DNA of 64,000 bases from contig NZ_CP109078.1 in the NCBI RefSeq assembly GCF_035917455.1, positions 1,364,001 to 1,428,000 of the forward strand, given 5' to 3'. Positions within the stretch are counted from its first letter, which is position 1; each line of letters begins with the position of its first letter. The translations under genes were made by a program, and so were the position numbers. The notes beneath the pieces were generated by a model. It did not search any database, was not told the DNA's origin, and saw only the letters and a program-made list of their open reading frames with translations. The stretch comes from Micromonospora sp. NBC_01796. Lineage in GTDB: Bacteria > Actinomycetota > Actinomycetes > Mycobacteriales > Micromonosporaceae. Shown here piece by piece: positions 45,815-53,777 of this stretch.

Positions 45815-47446
45815 TCAGCTCGTGGGGAAGTTGTCGGGGGTGCGGGTGCGGTCGCGGATCCAGACGCCGGCCGGCTTGAGTACGGCGGTGCCGGCGTACG
45901 TGGTGCCGTTGCAGGTGCCGGTGTTGAAGACGGCACCGGACCGGAAGTCGTCGGAGAAGTTCCAGTTGACCCAGCTGATCTGCTTGCTGGCCATCAGATC
46001 CAGGTACGCCTGCGCCTGGGTGAAGTTGTTCGCGCCGTCACCGGAGGCGGTCTGGGTGCCGAACTCGGTGACGAACATCGGGATCCGGTCGGCGGCCCTG
46101 CTCAGCGCGTTCAGGTACGACGTGCCGTGCGAGGCGGCGTAGAAGTGGAAGGTGTACATGATGTTGGTGGCGTTGACCGGGTTGTTGACCACCTCGGTCT
46201 CGCTGGCACCGTCGGAGAGCCCGAGCGAGGACCAGGCGCGGGTGCCGACCAGCACCACCCCGTCGGGGTCCTGCGCGCGGATCACCGGGATGATCTGCTC
46301 GGCGTACGACTTGATGGTCGACCAGCCGACGCCGTTCGGCTCGTTCGCCACCTCGTACAGGATGTTGGTCTTGTCCCTGTGCCGGCTGGCGATCTCGGTG
46401 AAGAAGGTACGGGCCCGACTGAGGTTGAAGTTCGGGTCGCCCGGATCCAGCATGTGCCAGTCGACGATCGCGTAGAGGCCACGGGCGGTGGCCCGCTCGA
46501 TGAAGTCGTGCACCCGGTCGGTGAAACCGCGCGGGTCGGTCTCGTAACCGTCCTCCTGGATGTACATCGAGATCCGGAGCACGTCGGCGCGCCAGTCGTT
46601 GGCGAGCGCGTCGAGGGAGTTGTTGTTGACGCACTGGGCGTACCACTGGATGCCGTGCGTGCTCATGCCGCGCAACTGGATCGGGCGCCCGTACTGGTTG
46701 CAGAGCTTGACGCCGCAGACCCGGAGCTGGCCGTTGATCGCCGCCGGGGTGGTGCCGCCGCCCCCGCCGGAGGCGGTGGTCGCGGTGACCTGGTTGCTCA
46801 CCGCCGACAGGTTGCCGGCCGCGTCCCGCGCCCGGACCGTGAAGGTGTACGCCGTGGCGGCGGCCAGCCCGCCGACGGTGCCGCCGGTGCCGGTGACCGT
46901 GGTCGCGAGGGTCCCGCCCCGGTAGATGTCGTACCCGGTCACCGCGACGTTGTCGGTGGCGGCGTTCCAGGCCAGCGAGACACTGGTCGAGGTGACCGAG
47001 GTGCTGCGCAGGTTGCCGGGGACGGTGGGTGCCTGGGTGTCGCCGCCTCCTCCGCCGCCGGTGCAGGAGCCGCCGTTGACGGTGCAGTTGGTCGGGGTGC
47101 CGGTGCCCGACACGGTGAAGCCGAAGGTGGTGCTGGCTCCGGCGGCGAGGGTGCCGTTCCAGGACTGGTTGACGAAACTGTGGCGGTTGCCGGAGGTGGT
47201 CCGGGTCGCGTCCCAGGAGCTGCCGATGGTCGAGCCGGCGGCCAGGTCGAACTCGACCCGCCAGCCGGTGATCGTGCTGGTCGTGTTGTTGCGGACGGTG
47301 AACAGGGCCTCGTAGCCACTGCCCCAGTCCTGGGTCTTGGTGAAGCTGGCGGTCGCCGCGTACGCGCCCGGCGCCACCAGCAGACCTGCGGTCACGGCCA
47401 GCGCGGTGGCGGACACCAGCGTCGCCAGCCGACGGAATCTGTTCAT
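45815..47446 (-). CDS. Secreted GH5 cellulase with CBM2 and fibronectin III domains
   Basis: A 543-residue secreted enzyme. ATG at 47446 follows AGGGGAACAGG. A signal peptide (about 1-31, ending APGAYA) is followed by a CBM2 cellulose-binding domain (YEALFTVRNNTTSTITGWRV), a Gly-rich linker, one Fn3 domain (GNLRSTSVTSTSVSLAWNAA), a second Gly linker and a GH5 catalytic domain. The acid/base Glu is in LYEVANEPNGVG and the nucleophile Glu in MFVTEFGTQ. It should cut beta-1,4-glucans; mannan or xylan cannot be ruled out. An AT-rich element lies upstream at 47499 and two direct repeats flank it. Confidence 0.95.
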   Translation of the reverse strand: MNRFRRLATLVSATALAVTAGLLVAPGAYAATASFTKTQDWGSGYEALFTVRNNTTSTITGWRVEFDLAAGSTIGSSWDATRTTSGNRHSFVNQSWNGTLAAGASTTFGFTVSGTGTPTNCTVNGGSCTGGGGGGDTQAPTVPGNLRSTSVTSTSVSLAWNAATDNVAVTGYDIYRGGTLATTVTGTGGTVGGLAAATAYTFTVRARDAAGNLSAVSNQVTATTASGGGGGTTPAAINGQLRVCGVKLCNQYGRPIQLRGMSTHGIQWYAQCVNNNSLDALANDWRADVLRISMYIQEDGYETDPRGFTDRVHDFIERATARGLYAIVDWHMLDPGDPNFNLSRARTFFTEIASRHRDKTNILYEVANEPNGVGWSTIKSYAEQIIPVIRAQDPDGVVLVGTRAWSSLGLSDGASETEVVNNPVNATNIMYTFHFYAASHGTSYLNALSRAADRIPMFVTEFGTQTASGDGANNFTQAQAYLDLMASKQISWVNWNFSDDFRSGAVFNTGTCNGTTYAGTAVLKPAGVWIRDRTRTPDNFPTS

Positions 47447-47471
47447 CCTGTTCCCCTGACGATCGGATCGA

Positions 47472-47536
47472 CATGACGACACGTATCGATGGAGGAACAG
47501 TAAATTTAATTAACAGTCACGTCAACATGACGACAC
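47472..47536. promoter_or_regulatory. Cellulase promoter region with direct repeats and AT-rich box
   Basis: CATGACGACAC occurs twice (47472-47482 and 47526-47536, 54 bp apart) on either side of AGTAAATTTAATTAAC (47499-47514), an AT-rich island rare in this genome. Such an island upstream of a secreted glycosidase suggests a repressor operator; it partly matches the box upstream of the ROK gene at 53619. Confidence 0.45.
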
Positions 47537-47568
47537 TTGTCCATATTTGGCGGCACCGGTCGGGCGGC

Positions 47569-48420
47569 TCAGGCGGCGCGGGCGGTGAAGCGGTCCCCGG
47601 AGCGTTCGACGGTGAGCGGCAGTCCGAACGTACGGGAGAGGTTGTCCCCGGTGATGGTGTCGCCGACCAGGCCCTGGGCGACGATGCCGCCCTCGCGCAG
47701 CAGGAGCGCGTGGGTGAAGCCCGGCGGGATCTCCTCCACGTGATGGGTGATCAGCACCAGGGCCGGGGCGTCCGGGTCCCGGGCCAGTCCGGCCAGCCGG
47801 CCGACCAGATCCTCGCGCCCGCCCAGGTCGAGCCCGGCCGCCGGCTCGTCCAGGAGCAGCAACTCGGGGTCGGTCATCAGGGCACGGGCGATCTGCACCC
47901 GCTTGCGCTCCCCCTCGGACAGGGTCCCGTAACGCCGGTCGGCCAGCCCGGCGACGCCGAACTGGTCCAGCAGGGCCCGCGCCCGCGCCTCGTCCACCGC
48001 GTCGTAGCTCTCCCGCCACCTGCCGACCACCGACCAGGCCGCGGTCAGCACCACGTCGCGTACGGACTCGTCGCCCGGGATCCGCTCGGCCAGCCCGGCC
48101 GTGGTCAACCCGATCCGGGTCCGCAACTCGGCCATGTCGGTGCGGCCGATCTTCTCACCGAGCACGTGCACCGTGCCGCTGGTCGGGTGCGACCGGCCGC
48201 CGGCCAGATTGAGCAGGGTCGTCTTCCCAGCGCCGTTGGGGCCGAGCACCACCCAGCGCTCGTCCAACTCCACCCGCCAGCTCAGGTCCCGCAGCAGGAA
48301 CGCACCGGTGCGGACCACGTTCACCCCGGCAAGGTCGATCACCAGGTCGTCGCTGGCCGGGCTCGGGTTCGGGCCGGTGGCAACGGCACCGGCGACGTTG
48401 TGGACCAGGTCAGTAGGCAC
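47569..48420 (-). CDS. ABC-transporter ATPase (single, ModF/YlmA-like)
   Basis: A 283-residue ATP-binding protein. Walker A is VVLGPNGAGKTTLL, the signature is GTLSEGERKRVQIARALM, Walker B is ELLLLDEPAAG and the switch His is in LITHHVEEIPPG. No permease gene is next to it. The sequence belongs to the soluble YlmA-like ATPases often found alone in actinomycetes. Start uncertain: the GTG at 48420 is chosen, but an in-frame extension to 48495 is open. Confidence 0.85.
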   Translation of the reverse strand: MPTDLVHNVAGAVATGPNPSPASDDLVIDLAGVNVVRTGAFLLRDLSWRVELDERWVVLGPNGAGKTTLLNLAGGRSHPTSGTVHVLGEKIGRTDMAELRTRIGLTTAGLAERIPGDESVRDVVLTAAWSVVGRWRESYDAVDEARARALLDQFGVAGLADRRYGTLSEGERKRVQIARALMTDPELLLLDEPAAGLDLGGREDLVGRLAGLARDPDAPALVLITHHVEEIPPGFTHALLLREGGIVAQGLVGDTITGDNLSRTFGLPLTVERSGDRFTARAA

Positions 48421-48550
48421 CCGTCCATCCAACCACGCACGCGTCGCCGCCCCCCACGGACGGCGGCCTCCCCGTAAGGTGGGGCGCCGTGTCATTGATC
48501 ACGCTGAACGGACCGGAGGTCCACATGGGCGGACGCGGCGAGGGGGTCGC

Positions 48551-49642
48551 GTGAGCGCGGTCATCGAGATACACGGGCTGCGTAAGAGCTTCCGCCCCCT
48601 GAGGGGCGAGCCGAGGGTCGCACTCGACGGGTTCGACATGCTGGTCGAGGCGGGGCAGGTGCACGGTTTCCTCGGCCCCAACGGCTCGGGCAAGACCACC
48701 ACCCTGCGTACGCTGCTCGGCCTGGTCCGGGCCGACGCCGGAAGCATGCGGGTGCTCGGTGAACCGGCGCCGGAACGGCTGCCGGCGGTCGCGCCCCGGT
48801 TCGGTGCGATCGTGGAGAGCCCGCAGTTCTTCGGCAACTTCACCGGCCGGCGCACCCTGCGGCTGCTCGCCACCGCCGGTGGGGTCGAGCCGGTACGGGT
48901 GGACGAGGTGCTCGAACGGGTCGGTCTGCGGGACCGGGCCGAGGACCGGGTCAAGGGTTACTCGCTCGGCATGAAGCAGCGGCTGGCGGTCGCCTCGGCC
49001 CTGCTCAAGAACCCGGAGCTGCTGATCCTCGACGAGCCGGCGAACGGGCTGGACCCGGCCGGGATCCGCGAGATGCGGGACCTGGTTCGCGACCTGGCGT
49101 CGTCCGGGGTCACCGTCCTGGTCTCCAGTCACATCCTGGCCGAGATCGAGCTGATCTGCGACCACGTGACCATCATCTCGCGGGGACGGCGGGTCACCTC
49201 GGGAACCGTCGGCGAGGTGCTGGCCGGCTTCGACCGGGGCGAATACCTGGTACGGGTCGACGACCCGGAGGACCGCGCCACGGAACTGATCACGGCCGCC
49301 GGGCACGACGTGGTCACGTACCCCGACCGCCTGGTGGTCTCCGGGGTGTCCGATCCGGCCGCCCTCAGCCGCATCCTCGGCGAGCAGGACCTCTGGGTAC
49401 GCGAGCTGACCCCGCTCACCCCGGACCTGGAGAGCGTCTTCCTCGAACTCACCGGAACCGTGCCGCAGCAGGGCAACCCGCACCAGGTCGACGACTCGGT
49501 GCTGCCGCAGCGCCCGGACACCGGCTACGGACCGGCGGCGCAGATCGAGCTGGGCTCCACCGCGGGACCGGACGACGGGAAACCGCCGGCCGCCATCGGG
49601 GCGGGAGCGCCGGTCACCACCGACGAGGGGACGAAGGCGTGA
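48551..49642 (+). CDS. ABC-transporter ATP-binding protein
   Basis: A 363-residue ATPase of an export-type ABC system. It starts VSAVIEIHGLRKSFRPLRGE (GTG at 48551). Walker A is FLGPNGSGKTTTLRTLLGL, the signature YSLGMKQRLAVASALL, Walker B LLILDEPANGLDPAG. A C-terminal extension of about 60 polar residues follows the regulatory domain. Its TGA overlaps the GTG of the permease gene, so ATPase and permease form one transporter. Substrate unknown (antibiotic or lipid export is typical for this type). Confidence 0.93.
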   Translation: MSAVIEIHGLRKSFRPLRGEPRVALDGFDMLVEAGQVHGFLGPNGSGKTTTLRTLLGLVRADAGSMRVLGEPAPERLPAVAPRFGAIVESPQFFGNFTGRRTLRLLATAGGVEPVRVDEVLERVGLRDRAEDRVKGYSLGMKQRLAVASALLKNPELLILDEPANGLDPAGIREMRDLVRDLASSGVTVLVSSHILAEIELICDHVTIISRGRRVTSGTVGEVLAGFDRGEYLVRVDDPEDRATELITAAGHDVVTYPDRLVVSGVSDPAALSRILGEQDLWVRELTPLTPDLESVFLELTGTVPQQGNPHQVDDSVLPQRPDTGYGPAAQIELGSTAGPDDGKPPAAIGAGAPVTTDEGTKA

Positions 49643-50640
49643 ATCTCATCCAGGCCGAGTTGGAGCGGCTGGGTGCCCGACGTTTTGTCCAGCTCATGCT
49701 GGCGGTGCTGGTGGTCGCGTTCGCGATCACCGTCGTCACCACCATCGCCGGGTCGCGCCAACCCGGTGCGGGCGAGGTCGAACGGGCGCGGGTCGCGGTG
49801 CAGGAGCAGATCGACGCGAACGAACGCTGGCTGCGCGAGTGCCGGGAAACCCGCGAGGAGAACCCGGAGGAGTTCCGGTCCAACTACCCGGTCGACTGCG
49901 ACGAGATGTACACCCGTACGCCGCAGATCGAGGACTACCTGACCGGGGTGTTCGTCTTCGAACGGCAGATGCCGGGGCTGGTCTACTTCCTGATCACGTT
50001 CCTCGCGCTGTTCGGTTTCCTGGTCGGGGCGTCGTACATCGGTGCCGACCTGAACTCGGGCGGGATGACCAACCTGCTGCTCTGGCGACCGCAGCGGCTC
50101 ACCGTGCTCGGAACCAAGCTGGGCACCCTGCTCGGTGCCGTACTCGGACTGTCGATGGTCTCCTCGGTGCTGTACCTGGGCGCGTTCTGGTTGGTCGGCC
50201 AGACGCGTGGTTACCCCGGCATCCTGGACGCGGACTTCTGGAACACGATCCTGACCACCACGGTCCGGGGGTGGTTCCTGACCCTGCTGGTGGCCGCGCT
50301 GGGCTTCGCGATCGCGGTTCTGGGCCGGCACACCGCCGCCGCACTGGGCGTGCTCGCGGGTTACGCGGTGATCTGGGAGGGCGGCGGCCGGATCGTCATG
50401 GAGATCATCGACGCCCCGCGCCCGGACGTCCTGATGCTCTCCACCTACGTCGGCGCCTGGGTGCTCGGCCAACTCCACCTCACCGACCAGGGCTTCGTCT
50501 GCGACCCCGGACCCGCCGGCTACTGCCAGGTCACCCAGTACGTGCTGGGTTGGCCGGCGGCGCTGCTGGTGCTGCTGGTCGTGGTGGGCGCTTTCGTGCT
50601 CGCCTCGTTCGCCAACTTCCGCAAGCGGGACCTGGTCTGA
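49639..50640 (+). CDS. ABC-2-type transporter permease
   Basis: A 333-residue membrane protein: one N-terminal hydrophobic segment, an extracytoplasmic loop of about 75 residues with two cysteines (LRECRET and VDCDEMY), then five segments and a short basic tail (FRKRDLV). This is the usual ABC-2 permease layout that pairs with the ATPase gene it overlaps by 4 bp (GTGA). Confidence 0.9.
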   Translation: MNLIQAELERLGARRFVQLMLAVLVVAFAITVVTTIAGSRQPGAGEVERARVAVQEQIDANERWLRECRETREENPEEFRSNYPVDCDEMYTRTPQIEDYLTGVFVFERQMPGLVYFLITFLALFGFLVGASYIGADLNSGGMTNLLLWRPQRLTVLGTKLGTLLGAVLGLSMVSSVLYLGAFWLVGQTRGYPGILDADFWNTILTTTVRGWFLTLLVAALGFAIAVLGRHTAAALGVLAGYAVIWEGGGRIVMEIIDAPRPDVLMLSTYVGAWVLGQLHLTDQGFVCDPGPAGYCQVTQYVLGWPAALLVLLVVVGAFVLASFANFRKRDLV

Positions 50641-50642
50641 CC

Positions 50643-50679
50643 GGGGAGGGGCACCCGGTCTGACCGGGTGCCCCTCCCC
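50643..50679. terminator. Strong bidirectional terminator
   Basis: Perfect 17-bp stem (50643-50659 with 50663-50679, left arm GGGGAGGGGCACCCGGT) and a CTG loop, immediately after the permease stop and before the convergent wall-hydrolase stop. Confidence 0.85.
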
Positions 50680-50718
50680 TGCTCGCTACCGACCGTGCCC
50701 CTGCTGCCGCCCGTGAGA

Positions 50719-52320
50719 TCAGAGGCGGGTGAGGCGGACGGCGTCGGCGATCACGTAACCGGTGCCGGAGGCCCAGCGGCTCACCCCGACCTTGTTGGCG
50801 TCGCCGGCGGCGAGGGTGAAGGAGCCCAGCGAGCGCCACTGCCCGCCGCCGGTGCGTTGGTTCACGATCACGGTCTGGTTCCCGCTCGGCGTCGCCACCA
50901 CGTACGGGGTGGAGTCGTTGTAACCGGGGTCGGCCGGGTACCAGACGTCGACCCGGTAACTCGCCGTCGCCGGCACGTTGAACCGGTACCAGGCGACGTC
51001 GCTGGCGGCGACCGGGTTGGCGTACCGGTAGTCGACCCCCTGACGCTGCGCGGAGTACGTCGACACGCCCCAGTTGGCGCTCGCGGTGAACCGGCCCGAG
51101 GTGGTGTTGTCCACGGTGGCCGTCCAGCCGCCACCGCCGCCGCCACCGGAGCCGGTGACGTACTGCATGTAGGTGGTCCAGTTCCAGTTCGGGCCGGGGT
51201 CGGTGTGGGTGGCACCGGGCACCTGGTTGTGCCCGATGATGTGCGACCGGTCCTTCGGGATGCCGTACTTGTCGCACAGGTGCCGGGTCAGCGCGGCGGA
51301 CGCCCGGTACATCGCGTCGGTGAACCAGGACGCCTGGTTGACGTAACCCTCGTGTTCGATCCCGATCGACTGGGTGTTGTACGTCCAGTTGCCGGCGTGC
51401 CAGGCGATGTCCTTGTCGCGTACGGACTGGGTGACGGCGCCGTCGGAGGAGCGGAAGGTGTAGTGGGCGCTCACCCCGGCGGCCGAGTTCTGGAACCAGT
51501 TCACCGTCCCGGCGTACGAGCCCTGCGCCACGTGGATGATCACGTAGTTGATCGGGTACGCCGACTCGCGACTCGACGCGGTGTAGTTGCCGGAGTACGC
51601 CGGCGCCCAGGCGGCCGGGCCGTAGTCGGTGCTGAGGGTGCCCACCCCGCCGGTGCCGGCGTTGCCGGAGGAGCCGAGCGGGGCGACGGTGGCGTACCCG
51701 CCCCGGTGCGGCGAGACGGTCCGGGGGGCGACCGACGTAACGGACGGGGCATTGAAGCCGGTGCCGAGCAGGTCGTACACGGCGTCGGCGTAGAGCCGGG
51801 CAACGGCCGGGTCACCGGCGCCGCCGTACCGGACGACCGGGAGGTACCAGTGGTCGACGTCGGCGCGCTGGGTCGCGTCCAGCCCGGCGGCGTCGGCGTA
51901 CGAGCGCAGCACCGCCGCCGCACCGAGGATGTTGGCCGTGCTGTCGGTACGCAGTACGGCCGGGTCGAGGCCGGTGAGCGTGGCCGCCAGGTCCAGGGTG
52001 CGCAGTTTCGGATTGTTGGTCAGGTGCATGACGCCGTACCCGCCGGACGCGCTCGGGGCGCCACCGTGCCCGTCGAGCCGGGTTTCGGCGTAGCCGAGCG
52101 CGGCGAGCAGGTCGGCCGGCACCTGGTACCGCGCCGCCGCCCGGTCGAACGCGCCGGCCAGCGGCGACCGTGCCTCGGCGCCGGCCACCGGACCGTTGCC
52201 GGGAATGTCGGCCGGGCCGGCGGCCAGCGCGGGTTGGCCGGCCGGACCGGCGGCCAGGATCAGGGTGGCGCCGAGCAGGTAGCTCGCACGCCGTAAGGGA
52301 AACCGAACAGTCACCGTCAC
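50719..52320 (-). CDS. Secreted two-enzyme cell-wall hydrolase: lytic transglycosylase-like plus N-acetylmuramoyl-L-alanine amidase
   Basis: A 533-residue secreted protein. Signal peptide about 1-33. Residues about 50-130 resemble a lytic transglycosylase (FDRAAARYQVPADLLAALGY, AETRLDG, GGYGVMHLT). About 255-385 is an Amidase_2 domain with zinc ligands in VIIHVAQGSY and HIIGHNQVPGATHTDPGPNW. A Gly linker and a C-terminal golvesin-like domain (TASANWGVSTYS, YRVDVWYPADPGYND) probably bind the wall. It should cut both glycan strands and stem-peptide linkages. GTG start after GGGGAGGA; a second GTG two codons later fits the spacing equally well. A promoter is predicted just upstream. Confidence 0.92.
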   Translation of the reverse strand: MTVTVRFPLRRASYLLGATLILAAGPAGQPALAAGPADIPGNGPVAGAEARSPLAGAFDRAAARYQVPADLLAALGYAETRLDGHGGAPSASGGYGVMHLTNNPKLRTLDLAATLTGLDPAVLRTDSTANILGAAAVLRSYADAAGLDATQRADVDHWYLPVVRYGGAGDPAVARLYADAVYDLLGTGFNAPSVTSVAPRTVSPHRGGYATVAPLGSSGNAGTGGVGTLSTDYGPAAWAPAYSGNYTASSRESAYPINYVIIHVAQGSYAGTVNWFQNSAAGVSAHYTFRSSDGAVTQSVRDKDIAWHAGNWTYNTQSIGIEHEGYVNQASWFTDAMYRASAALTRHLCDKYGIPKDRSHIIGHNQVPGATHTDPGPNWNWTTYMQYVTGSGGGGGGGWTATVDNTTSGRFTASANWGVSTYSAQRQGVDYRYANPVAASDVAWYRFNVPATASYRVDVWYPADPGYNDSTPYVVATPSGNQTVIVNQRTGGGQWRSLGSFTLAAGDANKVGVSRWASGTGYVIADAVRLTRL

Positions 52321-52371
52321 TCCTCCCCAGGGGATCGATGATCCTAAATCCGGATCACCGGATGACGGAAC

Positions 52372-52399
52372 GCTATAGTGCGACGTTCGTCGATGTCGA
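52372..52399 (-). promoter_or_regulatory. Predicted promoter of the wall hydrolase
   Basis: On the minus strand, TCGACA (52399-52394) and TATAGC (52377-52372) lie 16 bp apart, close to a vegetative sigma promoter, about 50 bp before the start codon. A dyad ATCCGG/CCGGAT follows at 52349-52364. Confidence 0.45.
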
Positions 52400-52424
52400 G
52401 GGAGCTTGGGTAACCACGGGGTAA

Positions 52425-53600
52425 CTAGCCGACGGTCGAGCCGAACACCTCGTCCCGGACCGCGTCGAGGGCCGTACGCAGCGCGCCGCGCAGCACCGGC
52501 TCGTCGGTCAGCTCGGTCACCACCACCCGTGGCGTGACCAGGGTGATCGCCGCGACCTCGTGCTGCACCCGCTCGGCCAGGGCACTGCCGCCGGCCTGAC
52601 CGACCTCGCCGGCCAGCACCACCAGCGGCGGGTCGAGCACGACGCAGGTGCTGGCCACCCCGAGCGCGAGCCGGCGGGCGAGTTCGTCCAGCAGTTGACC
52701 GCCCTCGGTGCCGGCGGCGATCGCGGCCCGTACCGCGTCCGCGGCGGTCTGGGCCCGGAAGCCGTGCTCGCGGGCGACCACCCGGACCGCGTCGGCGGCG
52801 GCGAGTTGCTGGAACGCGGGCTTGGCCCGGCGGGAGACGTCACGAGGGATCGGTGCTCCGGGCACCGGCAGGTAGCCGATCTCGCCGGCCGCGCCGCTGC
52901 TGCCGTGGTGCAGCTTGCCGTTCAGCACGATGGCCAGGCCGACACCGACACCGACCCAGACCAGGACGAAGTCGTCGACGCCCCGGGCGGCACCGGACTG
53001 TGCCTCGGCGAGGGCGGCGAGGTTGACGTCGTTCTCGAACACGACCGGGGTGTGCAGGTCCTCCCGGAGGGCGGCGAGCAGACCCCGGTGCCAGCGGGGC
53101 AGGTTGAACGCGAAGGTGATGTCGCCGGTGGTCGGGTCGACCAGACCGGGCGTACCCAGCACCACCCGCCGTACGCTGCCCAGCGACGCTCCGGCGCTGC
53201 TCGCCGCCTGGACCACCGCGTTGTGTACGACGCCGACCGGGTCGTCGGTGTCGCGGGTGGACTGTTCCACCCGGCCGATCACCTTGCCGGTGATGTCGGC
53301 GCAGGCGGCGACCACCCGGTCCGGGCCGACGTCCACCCCGATCACGTGCGCGCTGCCCGGCTCGACCGCGTAGAGCTGGGCGTTCGGCCCGCGCCCACCG
53401 GCCTGCTCGCCGACCCGGATGACCAGCCCGCGCTCCTCCAGCCGTTCGACGAGTTGGGAGGCGGTCACCTTGGACAGCCCGGTCAGCTCGCCGAGCTGCG
53501 CCCGGGTCAGCGGCCCCTGCGAGAGCAGCAGTTCGAGCGCGGCGCGGTCGTTGAGCGCGCGTAGCAGCCGGGGCGTGCCGGGTAGCCGGGTGGAAGCCAT
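52425..53600 (-). CDS. ROK-family transcriptional regulator
   Basis: A 391-residue regulator with an N-terminal winged helix (LTRAQLGELTGLSKVTASQL) and a C-terminal ROK sugar-kinase-like domain: 'VIGVDVGPDRVVAACADITG', 'LGTPGLVDPTTGDITFAFNL', 'TPVVFENDVNLAALAEAQSG' and GAAGEIGYLPVPG. The Cys-rich zinc motif that normally follows (CxCGxxGC) is missing, so it is likely a sensor without kinase activity and a divergent ROK type. It is divergent from the NagZ-like GH3 gene across 177 bp, and an AT-rich palindromic box lies next to its ribosome site, which suggests autoregulation and control of GH3. Confidence 0.93.
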   Translation of the reverse strand: MASTRLPGTPRLLRALNDRAALELLLSQGPLTRAQLGELTGLSKVTASQLVERLEERGLVIRVGEQAGGRGPNAQLYAVEPGSAHVIGVDVGPDRVVAACADITGKVIGRVEQSTRDTDDPVGVVHNAVVQAASSAGASLGSVRRVVLGTPGLVDPTTGDITFAFNLPRWHRGLLAALREDLHTPVVFENDVNLAALAEAQSGAARGVDDFVLVWVGVGVGLAIVLNGKLHHGSSGAAGEIGYLPVPGAPIPRDVSRRAKPAFQQLAAADAVRVVAREHGFRAQTAADAVRAAIAAGTEGGQLLDELARRLALGVASTCVVLDPPLVVLAGEVGQAGGSALAERVQHEVAAITLVTPRVVVTELTDEPVLRGALRTALDAVRDEVFGSTVG

Positions 53601-53609
53601 TCAGGTCCC

Positions 53610-53636
53610 CTAATTATTAGTAAAGTTTGTTATTAG
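53610..53636. promoter_or_regulatory. Probable ROK operator
   Basis: A perfect palindrome CTAATTATTAG (53610-53620) overlaps AGTAAAGTTTGTTATTAG (53619-53636). The block is AT-only in a genome of over 70 percent GC and resembles known ROK-type operators built on AAACTTTACTAA-like half-sites. It lies 10-36 bp before the ROK start codon. Confidence 0.6.
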
Positions 53637-53777
53637 ATGGGTTAGCCTTTACCGAGTAGCCGTAGCGTAACGGCCAGTCGGTGCTCCGGCGGTAAGCCGA
53701 CAGGGCACCGGTTGGTCACGAGATGGCCCTGCTTGGTGCGACACTCGGACCAGTGGTGGCCGCGAAGAGGAGACAAC

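Noticed and set aside
50643-50679. Strong hairpin as a member of the intergenic palindrome families
   Set aside because: Its arms share no core with types A, B or C, it has a 3-nt loop and sits between two convergent gene ends, so an ordinary terminator explains it.
52321-52424. c-di-AMP (ydaO-type) riboswitch upstream of the wall hydrolase, as known for some actinomycete wall enzymes
   Set aside because: Only about 100 bp are available and none of the conserved ydaO sequence blocks are visible; a simple promoter fits.
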